From Muribaculaceae bacterium (GTDB taxonomy: Bacteria; Bacteroidota; Bacteroidia; Bacteroidales; Muribaculaceae), in NCBI GenBank assembly GCA_017436845.1, contig JAFSCJ010000016.1, positions 310,001 to 374,000 of the forward strand: a stretch of DNA of 64,000 nt. The letters run 5' to 3'. This document shows, piece by piece, positions 10,674-18,740 of this stretch (the first letter of the stretch is position 1; the number at the start of each line of letters is the position of its first letter). The position numbers and the translations under genes were made by a program. The notes below the pieces were generated by a model that did not search any database, had not been told where the DNA came from, and saw nothing but the letters and a program-made list of their open reading frames with translations.

Positions 10674-11921
10674 TTAATCGTTTAGTTTGTGGATAACAAG
10701 ACCTGAACGGAGTTTAGGCTCAAACCATGTTGTTTTTGGAGGCATGATATTACCTGTGTCGGCAATATTCATTAATTGATTCATCGATACAGGGTATAAA
10801 GCAAGAGCCATTGCCATTTCTCCACTATCGACACGACGTTTCAATTCACCAAGACCGCGAATACCACCAACAAAGTCAATGCGTTTGTCGCTACGCAAGT
10901 CATGGATGCCGAGGATGTCACGCAAAATCAAGTCAGATGAAATTGTAACATCAAGAACACCAATTGGGTCTGAGTCATTATAACGTCCTTCGCGAGCGGT
11001 CAATGAATACCATTGCCCGTTTAGATATAGCGAGAAATTGTGAAGCGCTGCTGGAGTATAAGTGTCTATGCCTTTAGCTTCAACTACAAAGTCTTTTTCT
11101 AATTTTGCGAGGAATTCTTCGTTTGATAATCCATTAAGATCTTTAACAACGCGATTGTAGTCAATGATTTTTAGGTGAGAAGCAGGGAAGCACACTGCAA
11201 GGAAGAAGTTATATTCTTCTTCACCTGTGTGATTAGGATTTTGTGTCGCTTTCTCATTTCCCACAAGAGCGGCAGCCGCTGTGCGATGATGACCATCAGC
11301 GATATAAAGATAAGGTATTTCGCTAAATAATTTTGTGATTTCGGCGATAGTAGCTTTGTCTTTAATTACCCAAAAATGATGTCCAAAGCCATCAGGGGCA
11401 ACAAAATCATATTCAGGAGCCTCAGCTGTTACATCTTTAATGATTTGCTCAAGCGCAGGATTATCAGGGAATGCAAAAAATACAGGTTCAATATTGGCAT
11501 TGTTGATGCGCACATGTTTCATGCGGTCTTCCTCTTTGTCGCGACGAGTTAATTCGTGTTTTTTGATGCGACCGGTCATGTAGTCCTCTACATTAGCCGC
11601 AACCACGATGCCATATTGAGTGCGACCATCCATTGTTTGAGCATAGATATAGTAATGTTCTTCGTTGTCTTGAACAAGCCATCCTTTTTGTTGGAAAGCA
11701 TTGAAATTTTCAACAGCACGATCATACACACATGGATTATGTTCATCAGTGCCCGGAGCAAAGTCGATTTCTGGCTTGATGATATGATATAGTGATTTGG
11801 GGTTGCCTTCGGCCTCAGTGCGAGCTTCCTCAGAATTTAGTACGTCATAGGGGCGAGATGCTACTTCTGTAACCATTTCGCGAGGAGGACGTACACCCTT
11901 AAATGGTTTAATCTTTGCCAT
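10674..11921 (-). CDS. DUF1015 family protein
   Basis: 415 residues that open with AKIKPFKGVRPP and VASRPYDVLNSEEAR, the conserved DUF1015 N-terminus. LYIADGHHRTAAAALVG, near the middle, carries the invariant Gly-His-His-Arg. The family is widespread, soluble and uncharacterised. In other Bacteroidetes it often lies beside serine-biosynthesis genes (serC, serA), which are absent here. In this window it follows purA by 20 bases on the same strand and precedes a strong hairpin, so it is the last gene of a fur-purA-DUF1015 transcript. Confidence 0.85.
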   Translation of the reverse strand: MAKIKPFKGVRPPREMVTEVASRPYDVLNSEEARTEAEGNPKSLYHIIKPEIDFAPGTDEHNPCVYDRAVENFNAFQQKGWLVQDNEEHYYIYAQTMDGRTQYGIVVAANVEDYMTGRIKKHELTRRDKEEDRMKHVRINNANIEPVFFAFPDNPALEQIIKDVTAEAPEYDFVAPDGFGHHFWVIKDKATIAEITKLFSEIPYLYIADGHHRTAAAALVGNEKATQNPNHTGEEEYNFFLAVCFPASHLKIIDYNRVVKDLNGLSNEEFLAKLEKDFVVEAKGIDTYTPAALHNFSLYLNGQWYSLTAREGRYNDSDPIGVLDVTISSDLILRDILGIHDLRSDKRIDFVGGIRGLGELKRRVDSGEMAMALALYPVSMNQLMNIADTGNIMPPKTTWFEPKLRSGLVIHKLND

Positions 11922-11941
11922 GATTATATAGAGCGTTTAGA

Positions 11942-13210
11942 TTATTTGTTACGTTCGATTGTTTGTTCGCGGTCAGGACCTATTGAAATGATAGTAATAG
12001 GTGTTTCAAGCTCCTTTTCAAGGAATTTGATGTAGTCAGAGAATGCTTGAGGGAATTCGCTTTCGCTTTTGAAGTGAGTCATGTCGGTCTTCCAGCCGGG
12101 AAGTGTTACATATACAGGCTCAATTGCATTTTCTTCGATAGAGAATGGGAATTGTGTAGTTTCTTCTCCATTGATTTTGTAGGCAACGCAAGCTTTGATT
12201 TCATCAAAATCGTCAAGAACATCGCTTTTCATCATAATCAATTGAGTAACACCATTGATCATGATTGAGTAACGAAGAGCAACAAGGTCAATCCATCCAC
12301 AGCGACGTTCACGTCCTGTAACAGCTCCATACTCATGCCCGAGGTCGCGGATGCGTTTACCTGTTTCGTCAAACAATTCGGTGGGGAATGGTCCACTACC
12401 CACGCGAGTACAATAAGCTTTGAAAATACCAAATACTTCACCAATCTTGTTAGGAGCGACGCCTAATCCTGAACATGCACCAGCACAGATTGTGTTTGAT
12501 GATGTAACAAATGGATATGAACCGAAATCTACGTCAAGAAGGGTTCCTTGAGCGCCTTCGCAAAGAACAGATTTGCCTTCACGCAATAGTGAGTTGATTA
12601 GATATTCGCTATCAACGATATCATATCCTTTAATATATTCAATTGCTTTGAGCCAACGTTGTTCGAGTTCATCAAATTCTGGATTCTCGCCCATTGATTT
12701 GAGTGTTGCAATGTGTTTGTCGCGAGCGTTGGTATATTTTGTTTCAAAATCATGAAATACATCACCAAGGCGGAGACCATTACGGCTGATTTTGTCAGTA
12801 TATGTAGGACCGATACCTTTGCCTGTTGTGCCGATTTTTGCACCCCCTTTGGCTTTTTCGTTAGCTGCATCAAGTAGGCGGTGTGTTGGCATAATGAGGT
12901 GAACTTTTTTAGAAATTTTCAAAATTTCTTTGAGTGCGATACCGCTCTTTTCGAGAGATTCAGCCTCTTCTTGGAATAATACAGGATCAAGAACTACACC
13001 GTTACCAATGATATTAACTTGTCCATGTTGGAAAATTCCTGAAGGGATAGAGCGTAATACATATTTTTTGCCTTCAAATTCAAGTGTGTGTCCGGCATTT
13101 GGTCCGCCTTGAAAACGAGCGACAGCATCGTAGCGTGGAGTTAACACGTCAACGACTTTACCTTTACCTTCATCTCCCCATTGGAGACCGAGTAAAACAT
13201 CAATTTTCAT
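11942..13210 (-). CDS. purA: Adenylosuccinate synthase
   Basis: Joins IMP and aspartate using GTP to form adenylosuccinate, the first step to AMP. 422 residues, the usual bacterial length. The N-terminal GTP-binding loop QWGDEGKGK (10-18) and GPNAGHT (about 37-43) are intact, and the IMP-loop region GTTGKGIGPTYTDK and GAQGTLLD are present. It starts 32 bases after the Fur gene and ends 20 bases before the DUF1015 gene, so the three are probably co-transcribed from the promoter at 13712-13742. I see no separate purine operator. Confidence 0.96.
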   Translation of the reverse strand: MKIDVLLGLQWGDEGKGKVVDVLTPRYDAVARFQGGPNAGHTLEFEGKKYVLRSIPSGIFQHGQVNIIGNGVVLDPVLFQEEAESLEKSGIALKEILKISKKVHLIMPTHRLLDAANEKAKGGAKIGTTGKGIGPTYTDKISRNGLRLGDVFHDFETKYTNARDKHIATLKSMGENPEFDELEQRWLKAIEYIKGYDIVDSEYLINSLLREGKSVLCEGAQGTLLDVDFGSYPFVTSSNTICAGACSGLGVAPNKIGEVFGIFKAYCTRVGSGPFPTELFDETGKRIRDLGHEYGAVTGRERRCGWIDLVALRYSIMINGVTQLIMMKSDVLDDFDEIKACVAYKINGEETTQFPFSIEENAIEPVYVTLPGWKTDMTHFKSESEFPQAFSDYIKFLEKELETPITIISIGPDREQTIERNK

Positions 13211-13242
13211 GATTAGTTAATAGTTTGTTCAGTTTATAATCG

Positions 13243-13704
13243 TTATTTCTTTTTATTCTTTCTTTGGCATCGAGAACACACTCCGTAGACATATATTGCA
13301 AAGTATGCTGTGTGGAATGTGGGATATCGGCGAGCATTCATCGTTTTGATTAATTCGGGATCTTTTACCTCTTTAATCTTTCCACATTGAGTACATATCA
13401 AGTGGTGATGGTTGTTGCCAACTCCTGTGATTTTTTCATATTGGGCCGGTTGGTTGTTGAATTGATGGCGACGCACAAGCCCGCAGTCAATCAATAATTC
13501 AATAGTGTTATAAACCGTTGCGCGACTCACATGATAAGCTTCACTTTCCAATGTTGAGTATAACGATTCAATATAAAAATGATCGGTCATGTCAAATACC
13601 TTGTCAAGTATGGCATAACGCTCAGGAGTTTTGCGCAACTTCTTGCTGTGCAGATACTCTGTAAATGTGTTTCTGACCGATTGTTTTATCTTATCCTCGT
13701 TCAT
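13243..13704 (-). CDS. Fur family metal- or peroxide-responsive repressor
   Basis: 153 residues from the ATG at 13704. The winged-helix N-terminal half holds KLRKTPERYAILDKV and the recognition helix VSRATVYNTIELL. The C-terminal half has the His cluster NHHHLICTQCG with a first Cys-x-x-Cys, and CSRCQRK with a second near the end, so the structural zinc site is complete. Whether it senses iron, zinc or peroxide cannot be decided from this. A reading from 13731 would start inside the promoter's -7 box region. It heads an operon with purA and DUF1015, an unusual partnership for a metal regulator. Confidence 0.9.
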   Translation of the reverse strand: MNEDKIKQSVRNTFTEYLHSKKLRKTPERYAILDKVFDMTDHFYIESLYSTLESEAYHVSRATVYNTIELLIDCGLVRRHQFNNQPAQYEKITGVGNNHHHLICTQCGKIKEVKDPELIKTMNARRYPTFHTAYFAIYVYGVCSRCQRKNKKK

Positions 13705-13711
13705 CAGCCTA

Positions 13712-13742
13712 CAAAGATACGGCAAACCCACCGCAATTCAAA
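13712..13742 (-). promoter_or_regulatory. Promoter of fur-purA-DUF1015
   Basis: Minus-strand TTTG (13739-13742), 19 bases, then TATCTTTG (13712-13719): a perfect Bacteroidetes promoter. With the usual spacing the start site falls near 13707, only about 3 bases before the ATG at 13704, so the transcript would be leaderless or nearly so. Confidence 0.85.
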
Positions 13743-13822
13743 GTCTTATCCCATTTATTTTACATGCAAAGACCTGAACGATTTTGAGTGAGCAGTTGTT
13801 TTTATATAAAAGCAATTAAATT

Positions 13823-14410
13823 ATGGGAAAATTAACGATTACTCACTCTTTTGTACTTGCTACGATTGCAATAGTTATGAGTGTTGCATCGCTCATTATC
13901 GTGTTGTGTCGCATAGAGCCAATAACTATTGATTGGATGGGGATTTTAGTTGGCATTTTAGGTCTGCTGACATCGGTGCTACTTGGTTGGCAGGTGTTTA
14001 GTATTATAAATTTGCGCAGAATGGAGAGTGAGTTGAAAAATCTTGAAGATATATCGCGCAAAGGTGATTCCGATGCAATCGGAAAGGCCTATGACGGAAT
14101 AGCTACGCTCTATATAACATCGTTGCCTGATGAGGGGAAGACAAAAGAGGAGATAATATCAAATCATCTATATGGTTATATACTGTTTATATCATTGGCT
14201 ATGTTAACAAAAAGTGAGGCGGAAAATTATGACTATTGTGAGTCAACAATAGGACATTTGCTAAAAATGAATGTAGAGCAGTTGCGTATAAACGGTAAAC
14301 AGAGGGATAATTTATTTGATATTGCAACAAGGATTTCCCACACAGAAAACGTAAAAAATTATCCTGACTATCTAAGATGGTTGTCTAATTTGAATATTAA
14401 AGCAGAATGA
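13823..14410 (+). CDS. Unknown protein with two N-terminal membrane segments
   Basis: 195 residues, not recognised. Two hydrophobic segments (about 9-28 and 39-62, separated by RIEPITIDWMG) form a membrane hairpin. A charged region predicted to be a helix follows (NLRRMESELKNLEDISRKGD), then a soluble helical domain of about 115 residues with two Tyr-rich pieces (LYGYILFISL and YPDYLRWL). It is a lone gene, reading right between the divergently oriented fur operon and a convergent acyl-CoA ligase, with the hairpin at 14450-14477 closing it. Composition is like its neighbours. Membrane-anchored soluble domain is all that can be said. Confidence 0.6.
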   Translation: MGKLTITHSFVLATIAIVMSVASLIIVLCRIEPITIDWMGILVGILGLLTSVLLGWQVFSIINLRRMESELKNLEDISRKGDSDAIGKAYDGIATLYITSLPDEGKTKEEIISNHLYGYILFISLAMLTKSEAENYDYCESTIGHLLKMNVEQLRINGKQRDNLFDIATRISHTENVKNYPDYLRWLSNLNIKAE

Positions 14411-14449
14411 GGGTGTAAATGTAGGAGCAATGATTGTGTAAAATGCAAA

Positions 14450-14477
14450 AAAATGGGGAGACGGACCTCCCCATTTT
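14450..14477. terminator. Bidirectional Rho-independent terminator
   Basis: AAAATGGGGAG and CTCCCCATTTT form a perfect 11-bp stem around ACGGAC, between the convergent unknown membrane protein gene and the acyl-CoA ligase gene; A and T tracts flank both sides. Confidence 0.88.
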
Positions 14478-14490
14478 ATAGTTTGAAATA

Positions 14491-16149
14491 CTATTTTCTT
14501 TGATAAAGATAGCGTTTGATACTTTTCTTTGGTGTTCTTTCAAAAGCTTCTGAAATAACTTCAATTTTAGATAAACGCGCATAATTAGGAAGCTCTTTGT
14601 TAACATCCGGGAGAGAAGATTCGATATATTTAATGAATGTTTCTTCATCCATTCCATCTTTAGCACCTTGATCAAAATCGGGATATACCAATGCTGTTAA
14701 TCCTCCTTTGTCTTCAATTACTAATGACTCGTTAAAATATGTTCGAGCATCAAGTACTGCCTCAATTTCTTCGGGATAGATGTTTTGTCCTGAAGGTCCG
14801 AGAATCATACATTTAGATCTGCCACGTAGGAATAGACTGCCATCGGCATCAATAATTCCCATGTCACCTGTGTGTAGCCATCCATCTTTGTCAAGCACCT
14901 CGGCTGTCGCGTCAGGATTTTTATAATATCCGAGGAACACATTTGCACCTCTAACGAGTAACTCGCCCGGAATGTTTTGGGGATCGGGAGAGTCGATTTT
15001 CATTTCCATGTTAGGAACTATCTCGCCACAAGAGTAAAGCTTTTCTGTTTTCCAATCGGAGTAGGTGATGATGGGCGCACATTCGGTCATGCCATAACCC
15101 ACCGTGAATGGGAATCCCATTCTCTTAAAGAATGACTCAACTTCTTTGTTGAATGCCGCTCCGCCTATGATAACTTCATAGAATTCGCTACCAAAGGCAT
15201 TGATTAGTTCATTCTTAATTTTATCGGTAATAAATTTGTCAAGAACAGGAACTTTCAATGCAAATTTAATTCCGACTTTTTCCAATACGGGCTTAACTTT
15301 GTTTTTGTAAATTTTCTCAATAATCAAAGGCACTGCAATAACAATGTCAGGTTTTACTTCGGATAAAGCCTGCATAATCACTTTAGGGCTTGGTAGACGA
15401 GAGAGGAAATGTACATGACACCCTTTGGATAATTCATACAATACTTCAAACATAAGCCCATACATGTGAGCACATGGCAACATTGAAACAACTTTTGATG
15501 TGTTATTGATTTGTGGAAGTGCTTTTTCTCCAAATTCGAGATTGGATGCAATTGCTCTGTAAGGAATCATTACTCCTTTAGAAAATCCTGATGTTCCTGA
15601 TGTATAGTTGATAATAGCCAATTCTTCTGCCTTATCCTCATAATAGTTAAGACAATCAGGTGTGAAAATCTTGGGGTATTTCTTTCCAAATAGTTCGTTC
15701 AAGCGATTACGCGCATTTGTGATTCGTTCATTAGAAGAATAAAGCAGTTCAAAGCAATCTACTTGAATGATGGCTTGAACATCAGGCATTTCTGACTCAT
15801 ATAGATTCTCCCAAATGATGCCATCAACAAATAAAACTTTTGATTCCGAGTGATTCACCAAGTGATGAATGTTTGAGGGCTTAAACTCATGCATTAATGG
15901 CACAGGCACTGCACCATAGGTCATTGTTGCAAGAAATGAGATAGCCCAATTAGCTTGATTTCGTGAACATAAAGCTACTTTATCACCTTTTTGTAGTCCA
16001 CATTCTTCAAACATAATGTGCAACTTCTCAATTTTGCGAGCGATATCACGAAAATGATACGTTTCTCCTTGGTAGTTGGAAATAGCAGGTCTATCCCAAT
16101 TTGCTTTGAATGAGGCTTCAAAAAGTTTGTTTACAGATGAAAATTTCAT
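14491..16149 (-). CDS. Long-chain acyl-CoA synthetase (AMP-binding family)
   Basis: Activates a fatty acid to acyl-AMP and then acyl-CoA. 552 residues from the ATG at 16149 (MKFSSVNKLFEASFK). IINYTSGTSGFSKGVMI is the P-loop of the adenylate-forming family, GYGMTECAP the core motif A5, and WLHTGDMGIIDADG, GRSKCMI and the late KKSIKRYLY (catalytic Lys) complete the set. The open frame extends to 16299, but that part lies across the tRNA-Ser gene and cannot be protein. AMP-ligases of this length often act on long-chain or membrane-derived fatty acids; substrate not determined. Monocistronic, closed by the hairpin at 14450-14477. Confidence 0.88.
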   Translation of the reverse strand: MKFSSVNKLFEASFKANWDRPAISNYQGETYHFRDIARKIEKLHIMFEECGLQKGDKVALCSRNQANWAISFLATMTYGAVPVPLMHEFKPSNIHHLVNHSESKVLFVDGIIWENLYESEMPDVQAIIQVDCFELLYSSNERITNARNRLNELFGKKYPKIFTPDCLNYYEDKAEELAIINYTSGTSGFSKGVMIPYRAIASNLEFGEKALPQINNTSKVVSMLPCAHMYGLMFEVLYELSKGCHVHFLSRLPSPKVIMQALSEVKPDIVIAVPLIIEKIYKNKVKPVLEKVGIKFALKVPVLDKFITDKIKNELINAFGSEFYEVIIGGAAFNKEVESFFKRMGFPFTVGYGMTECAPIITYSDWKTEKLYSCGEIVPNMEMKIDSPDPQNIPGELLVRGANVFLGYYKNPDATAEVLDKDGWLHTGDMGIIDADGSLFLRGRSKCMILGPSGQNIYPEEIEAVLDARTYFNESLVIEDKGGLTALVYPDFDQGAKDGMDEETFIKYIESSLPDVNKELPNYARLSKIEVISEAFERTPKKSIKRYLYQRK

Positions 16150-16214
16150 AGAATGTTTTTTGGTTATGGAATTAATCCTCCAAATTGTTATTAAAAATAT
16201 TAGGGAGAGATATG

Positions 16215-16302
16215 CGGAGTGAGGGGGATTCGAACCCCCGATACGCTTTTGGCGTATACACGCTTTCCAGGCGTGCCTCTTCAGCCACTCGAGCATCACT
16301 CC
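16215..16302 (-). tRNA. tRNA-Ser (anticodon GGA)
   Basis: An 88-base class II tRNA. The acceptor stem GGAGTGA/TCACTCC, anticodon stem CACGC/GCGTG with loop CTGGAAA (anticodon GGA, reading UCC and UCU), a long variable arm (ATACGC/GCGTAT) and a T arm GGGGG-TTCGAAT-CCCCC all pair. The discriminator is G, correct for serine. The 3' CCA is not encoded (GCAT follows). Confidence 0.97.
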
Positions 16303-16462
16303 ATTGAAGATTTATGCAAAAATACAATATTTTTAAATGTTAAGATTTGATTATAGAGTTAAAATTGTGTAACGATGCTATTGTTTGTTACTTTAATGTA
16401 GATTATTTTTGGCATATGTTTTGCTATTTCAAGCTAAGAATAAAGTTATTGCAATATATATC

Positions 16463-18676
16463 ATGACTCAAAAGGAACTCAATAATATCAAAAAAGAGAT
16501 TGTGCAGAGTGTCAAATCACGCCGGATGAATGATGTGTTTAAAAGGCTGAAATCAATGGCTGAACCATTAAATTTATGGCATTTACAAGAAAATATTCGT
16601 CGTGTAGAAGAATCTTATTTGATGATGTTGAAATATACATTAGATGGGGTTGATGATCCAAATAGGGAGACGGTTTATGCCGGAATTGTTTCATGGATAT
16701 ATCATATATTAGATGTTATTATAAGAGAAACTCAACGCAAAGAGCAATCTACATCGATATATTTTTCTACACTACGATTTAAGGAGATGCAACGCGGGGT
16801 TACAATCTCACAAATGCTTGCTGATTATGCTGAAAAATGCAATCAACTGTCAATGTTTGATTTCGCTGTTGATGGCGAAAATGATGCACAAAACAAGCGA
16901 GCGAAAAAATTGGCTCTCGAAACTCTCGCAATAGATGTTTTTGACAAAATATGGGTCACTTATCCTTTGTCAATCGAGGATGAGACAGCTATTTCTGAAG
17001 CTATGGTATCTAAAATATATCCGGCATATTTCAAACAATTATTAATCTCAGCATTGTTTTTGGGATTAATGGCGTTTTATGATAATGCAAGATTAAGAAT
17101 ATTATTGAATATATATCAACAAGGAGATGACAAGATTGTAATTAATGCTTTGTGTGCTATAGTTATTGCTCTTATTAAGTATCATGATAGAATAACCGAT
17201 AAAAAAATATTCAATCAGATAGATGTTCTCAAAGATATGCCTCAATGGCACAAGGATGTAAAGATGGTATATATGCAACTTGTTAAATCATCTGATACAG
17301 AGCGTGTGAGTCGCAAGATGCAAGATGAATTGTTGCCTGAAATGATGAAACTTCGTCCTGATTTATCTAAAAAGATAACTGATAACATGACTGTCATTGA
17401 TTTATCATCAATGGACGAAAATCCTGAATGGCAAGAATTTCTTGAAAATTCAGGAATTGCCAATAAAATGAAGGAGTTAACTGAAATGCAAGAAGATGGT
17501 AGCGATGTGTTTCTGAGTACATTTGCACAACTTAAATCCTATCCGTTCTTTGTAAAGGTGGCTAATTGGTTTCTTCCTTTCTATGTAGAACATAGCGAGG
17601 TGGCGAGTGCACTTGGTGAAAATGATAGTGTTGTAGGAGAATTGATATCTTCATCACCGTTCTTGTGTAATTCCGATAAGTATTCATTCGCATTGACAAT
17701 GCGATCAATTCCGGAATCTCAACGCTCGATGATGATGTCGCAGATTAATGATCAAAATGTGAATATTGCAGAGTTGCGTAATGCCGATTTGTTTGCTGTC
17801 GATAAGGCTCGTGAAAACAAAGCCAATAAATATATACAAGATATTTATCGTTTTTTTAAACTGTTTAGACACAAAGAGGATTTTGAAGATCCATTTAAGA
17901 ATATTAGAAATTTTGCGGAGATTTCATTGTTCTATGACGAACTGTCAGATGTGGATTTTTTGTCGTTGGTGGGAGAGTTCTATTTTAAACGTAAATATTA
18001 TGAAGAGGCGTTTAAAGTGTTTGATACACTTTCTACAAAGATGCCACCTTCAGCGCAATTGTTCCAAAAAATGGGATATGCAATGCAACAGCAAGGTATA
18101 ATTTCCGAAGCTTTGACTTACTATGAGCAATCGGAATTATTAAATTCTGATAATTTGTGGACATTGCGACATATTGCACATTGTCATAAACAACTTGGAA
18201 ATACATCTAAAGCCTTAGAATATTATAAGCGTGTCGATGATGCCGATTTTGAGAATTTATTGGTAACAATGAATATAGGTCATTGTTATTTGGCGCAAGG
18301 GAAATACGAAGAAGCATTAAAGTATTACTATAAGGTTGAATTTCTTGATGAGAAATCGACAAGGGCATGGCGTCCTATTGCATGGTGTTCTTTATTATCA
18401 AATGATTTTGAGCAAAGTCAGACATATTATAAAAAGATAATTAAAGAGAATCCGGATGCGAATGATTATTTAAATTACGGTCATCTACATCTTGCAATAG
18501 GAGATTATAAAGGTGCTGTTGAATGTTATAAAAAAAGCATAAAATCAGACAATAACAATCAGCAAAACTTTATAAGTGCTATTAATGCAGATACTCAATA
18601 TTTTGGCAAATTGGGAATAAAAGAAGATATTATACCATTTGTAATTGATGCCGTTAAATATTCAATAACTGATTGA
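16463..18676 (+). CDS. Tetratricopeptide repeat protein with large helical N-terminal region
   Basis: 737 residues from the ATG at 16463 (MTQKELNNIKKEIVQ); a longer reading from 16409 adds a hydrophobic stretch without a proper signal. The first 500 or so residues are all-helical and not assigned to a family; they include many acidic pairs (MLKLRPDLSK-like helices, DLSSMDENPEW). From about residue 510 at least four TPR units follow in line: FKVFDTLSTKMPPSAQLF, EALTYYEQSELLNSDNLW, KALEYYKRVDDADFENLL, EALKYYYKVEFLDEKST and AVECYKKSIKSD. No signal peptide, so it is probably a cytoplasmic scaffold. It stands alone; the promoter of the next gene begins two bases after its stop. Confidence 0.75.
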   Translation: MTQKELNNIKKEIVQSVKSRRMNDVFKRLKSMAEPLNLWHLQENIRRVEESYLMMLKYTLDGVDDPNRETVYAGIVSWIYHILDVIIRETQRKEQSTSIYFSTLRFKEMQRGVTISQMLADYAEKCNQLSMFDFAVDGENDAQNKRAKKLALETLAIDVFDKIWVTYPLSIEDETAISEAMVSKIYPAYFKQLLISALFLGLMAFYDNARLRILLNIYQQGDDKIVINALCAIVIALIKYHDRITDKKIFNQIDVLKDMPQWHKDVKMVYMQLVKSSDTERVSRKMQDELLPEMMKLRPDLSKKITDNMTVIDLSSMDENPEWQEFLENSGIANKMKELTEMQEDGSDVFLSTFAQLKSYPFFVKVANWFLPFYVEHSEVASALGENDSVVGELISSSPFLCNSDKYSFALTMRSIPESQRSMMMSQINDQNVNIAELRNADLFAVDKARENKANKYIQDIYRFFKLFRHKEDFEDPFKNIRNFAEISLFYDELSDVDFLSLVGEFYFKRKYYEEAFKVFDTLSTKMPPSAQLFQKMGYAMQQQGIISEALTYYEQSELLNSDNLWTLRHIAHCHKQLGNTSKALEYYKRVDDADFENLLVTMNIGHCYLAQGKYEEALKYYYKVEFLDEKSTRAWRPIAWCSLLSNDFEQSQTYYKKIIKENPDANDYLNYGHLHLAIGDYKGAVECYKKSIKSDNNNQQNFISAINADTQYFGKLGIKEDIIPFVIDAVKYSITD

Positions 18677-18677
18677 T

Positions 18678-18708
18678 TTTGACGACATCGCATAATATCG
18701 TATCTTTG
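18678..18708 (+). promoter_or_regulatory. Promoter of the M3 peptidase gene
   Basis: TTTG (18678-18681), 19 bases, TATCTTTG (18701-18708): perfect consensus. The predicted start (about 18713) lies within the codon ATG at 18711, which supports the downstream ATG at 18741 as the real start, with a leader of about 28 bases. The -33 box begins two bases after the TPR gene's stop. Confidence 0.85.
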
Positions 18709-18740
18709 CGATGAAAATAATTTATCACATAAGTTTATAT

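Noticed and set aside
16150..16299. N-terminal extension of the acyl-CoA synthetase
   Set aside because: It reads across the tRNA-Ser gene; the family N-terminus begins at the ATG at 16149.
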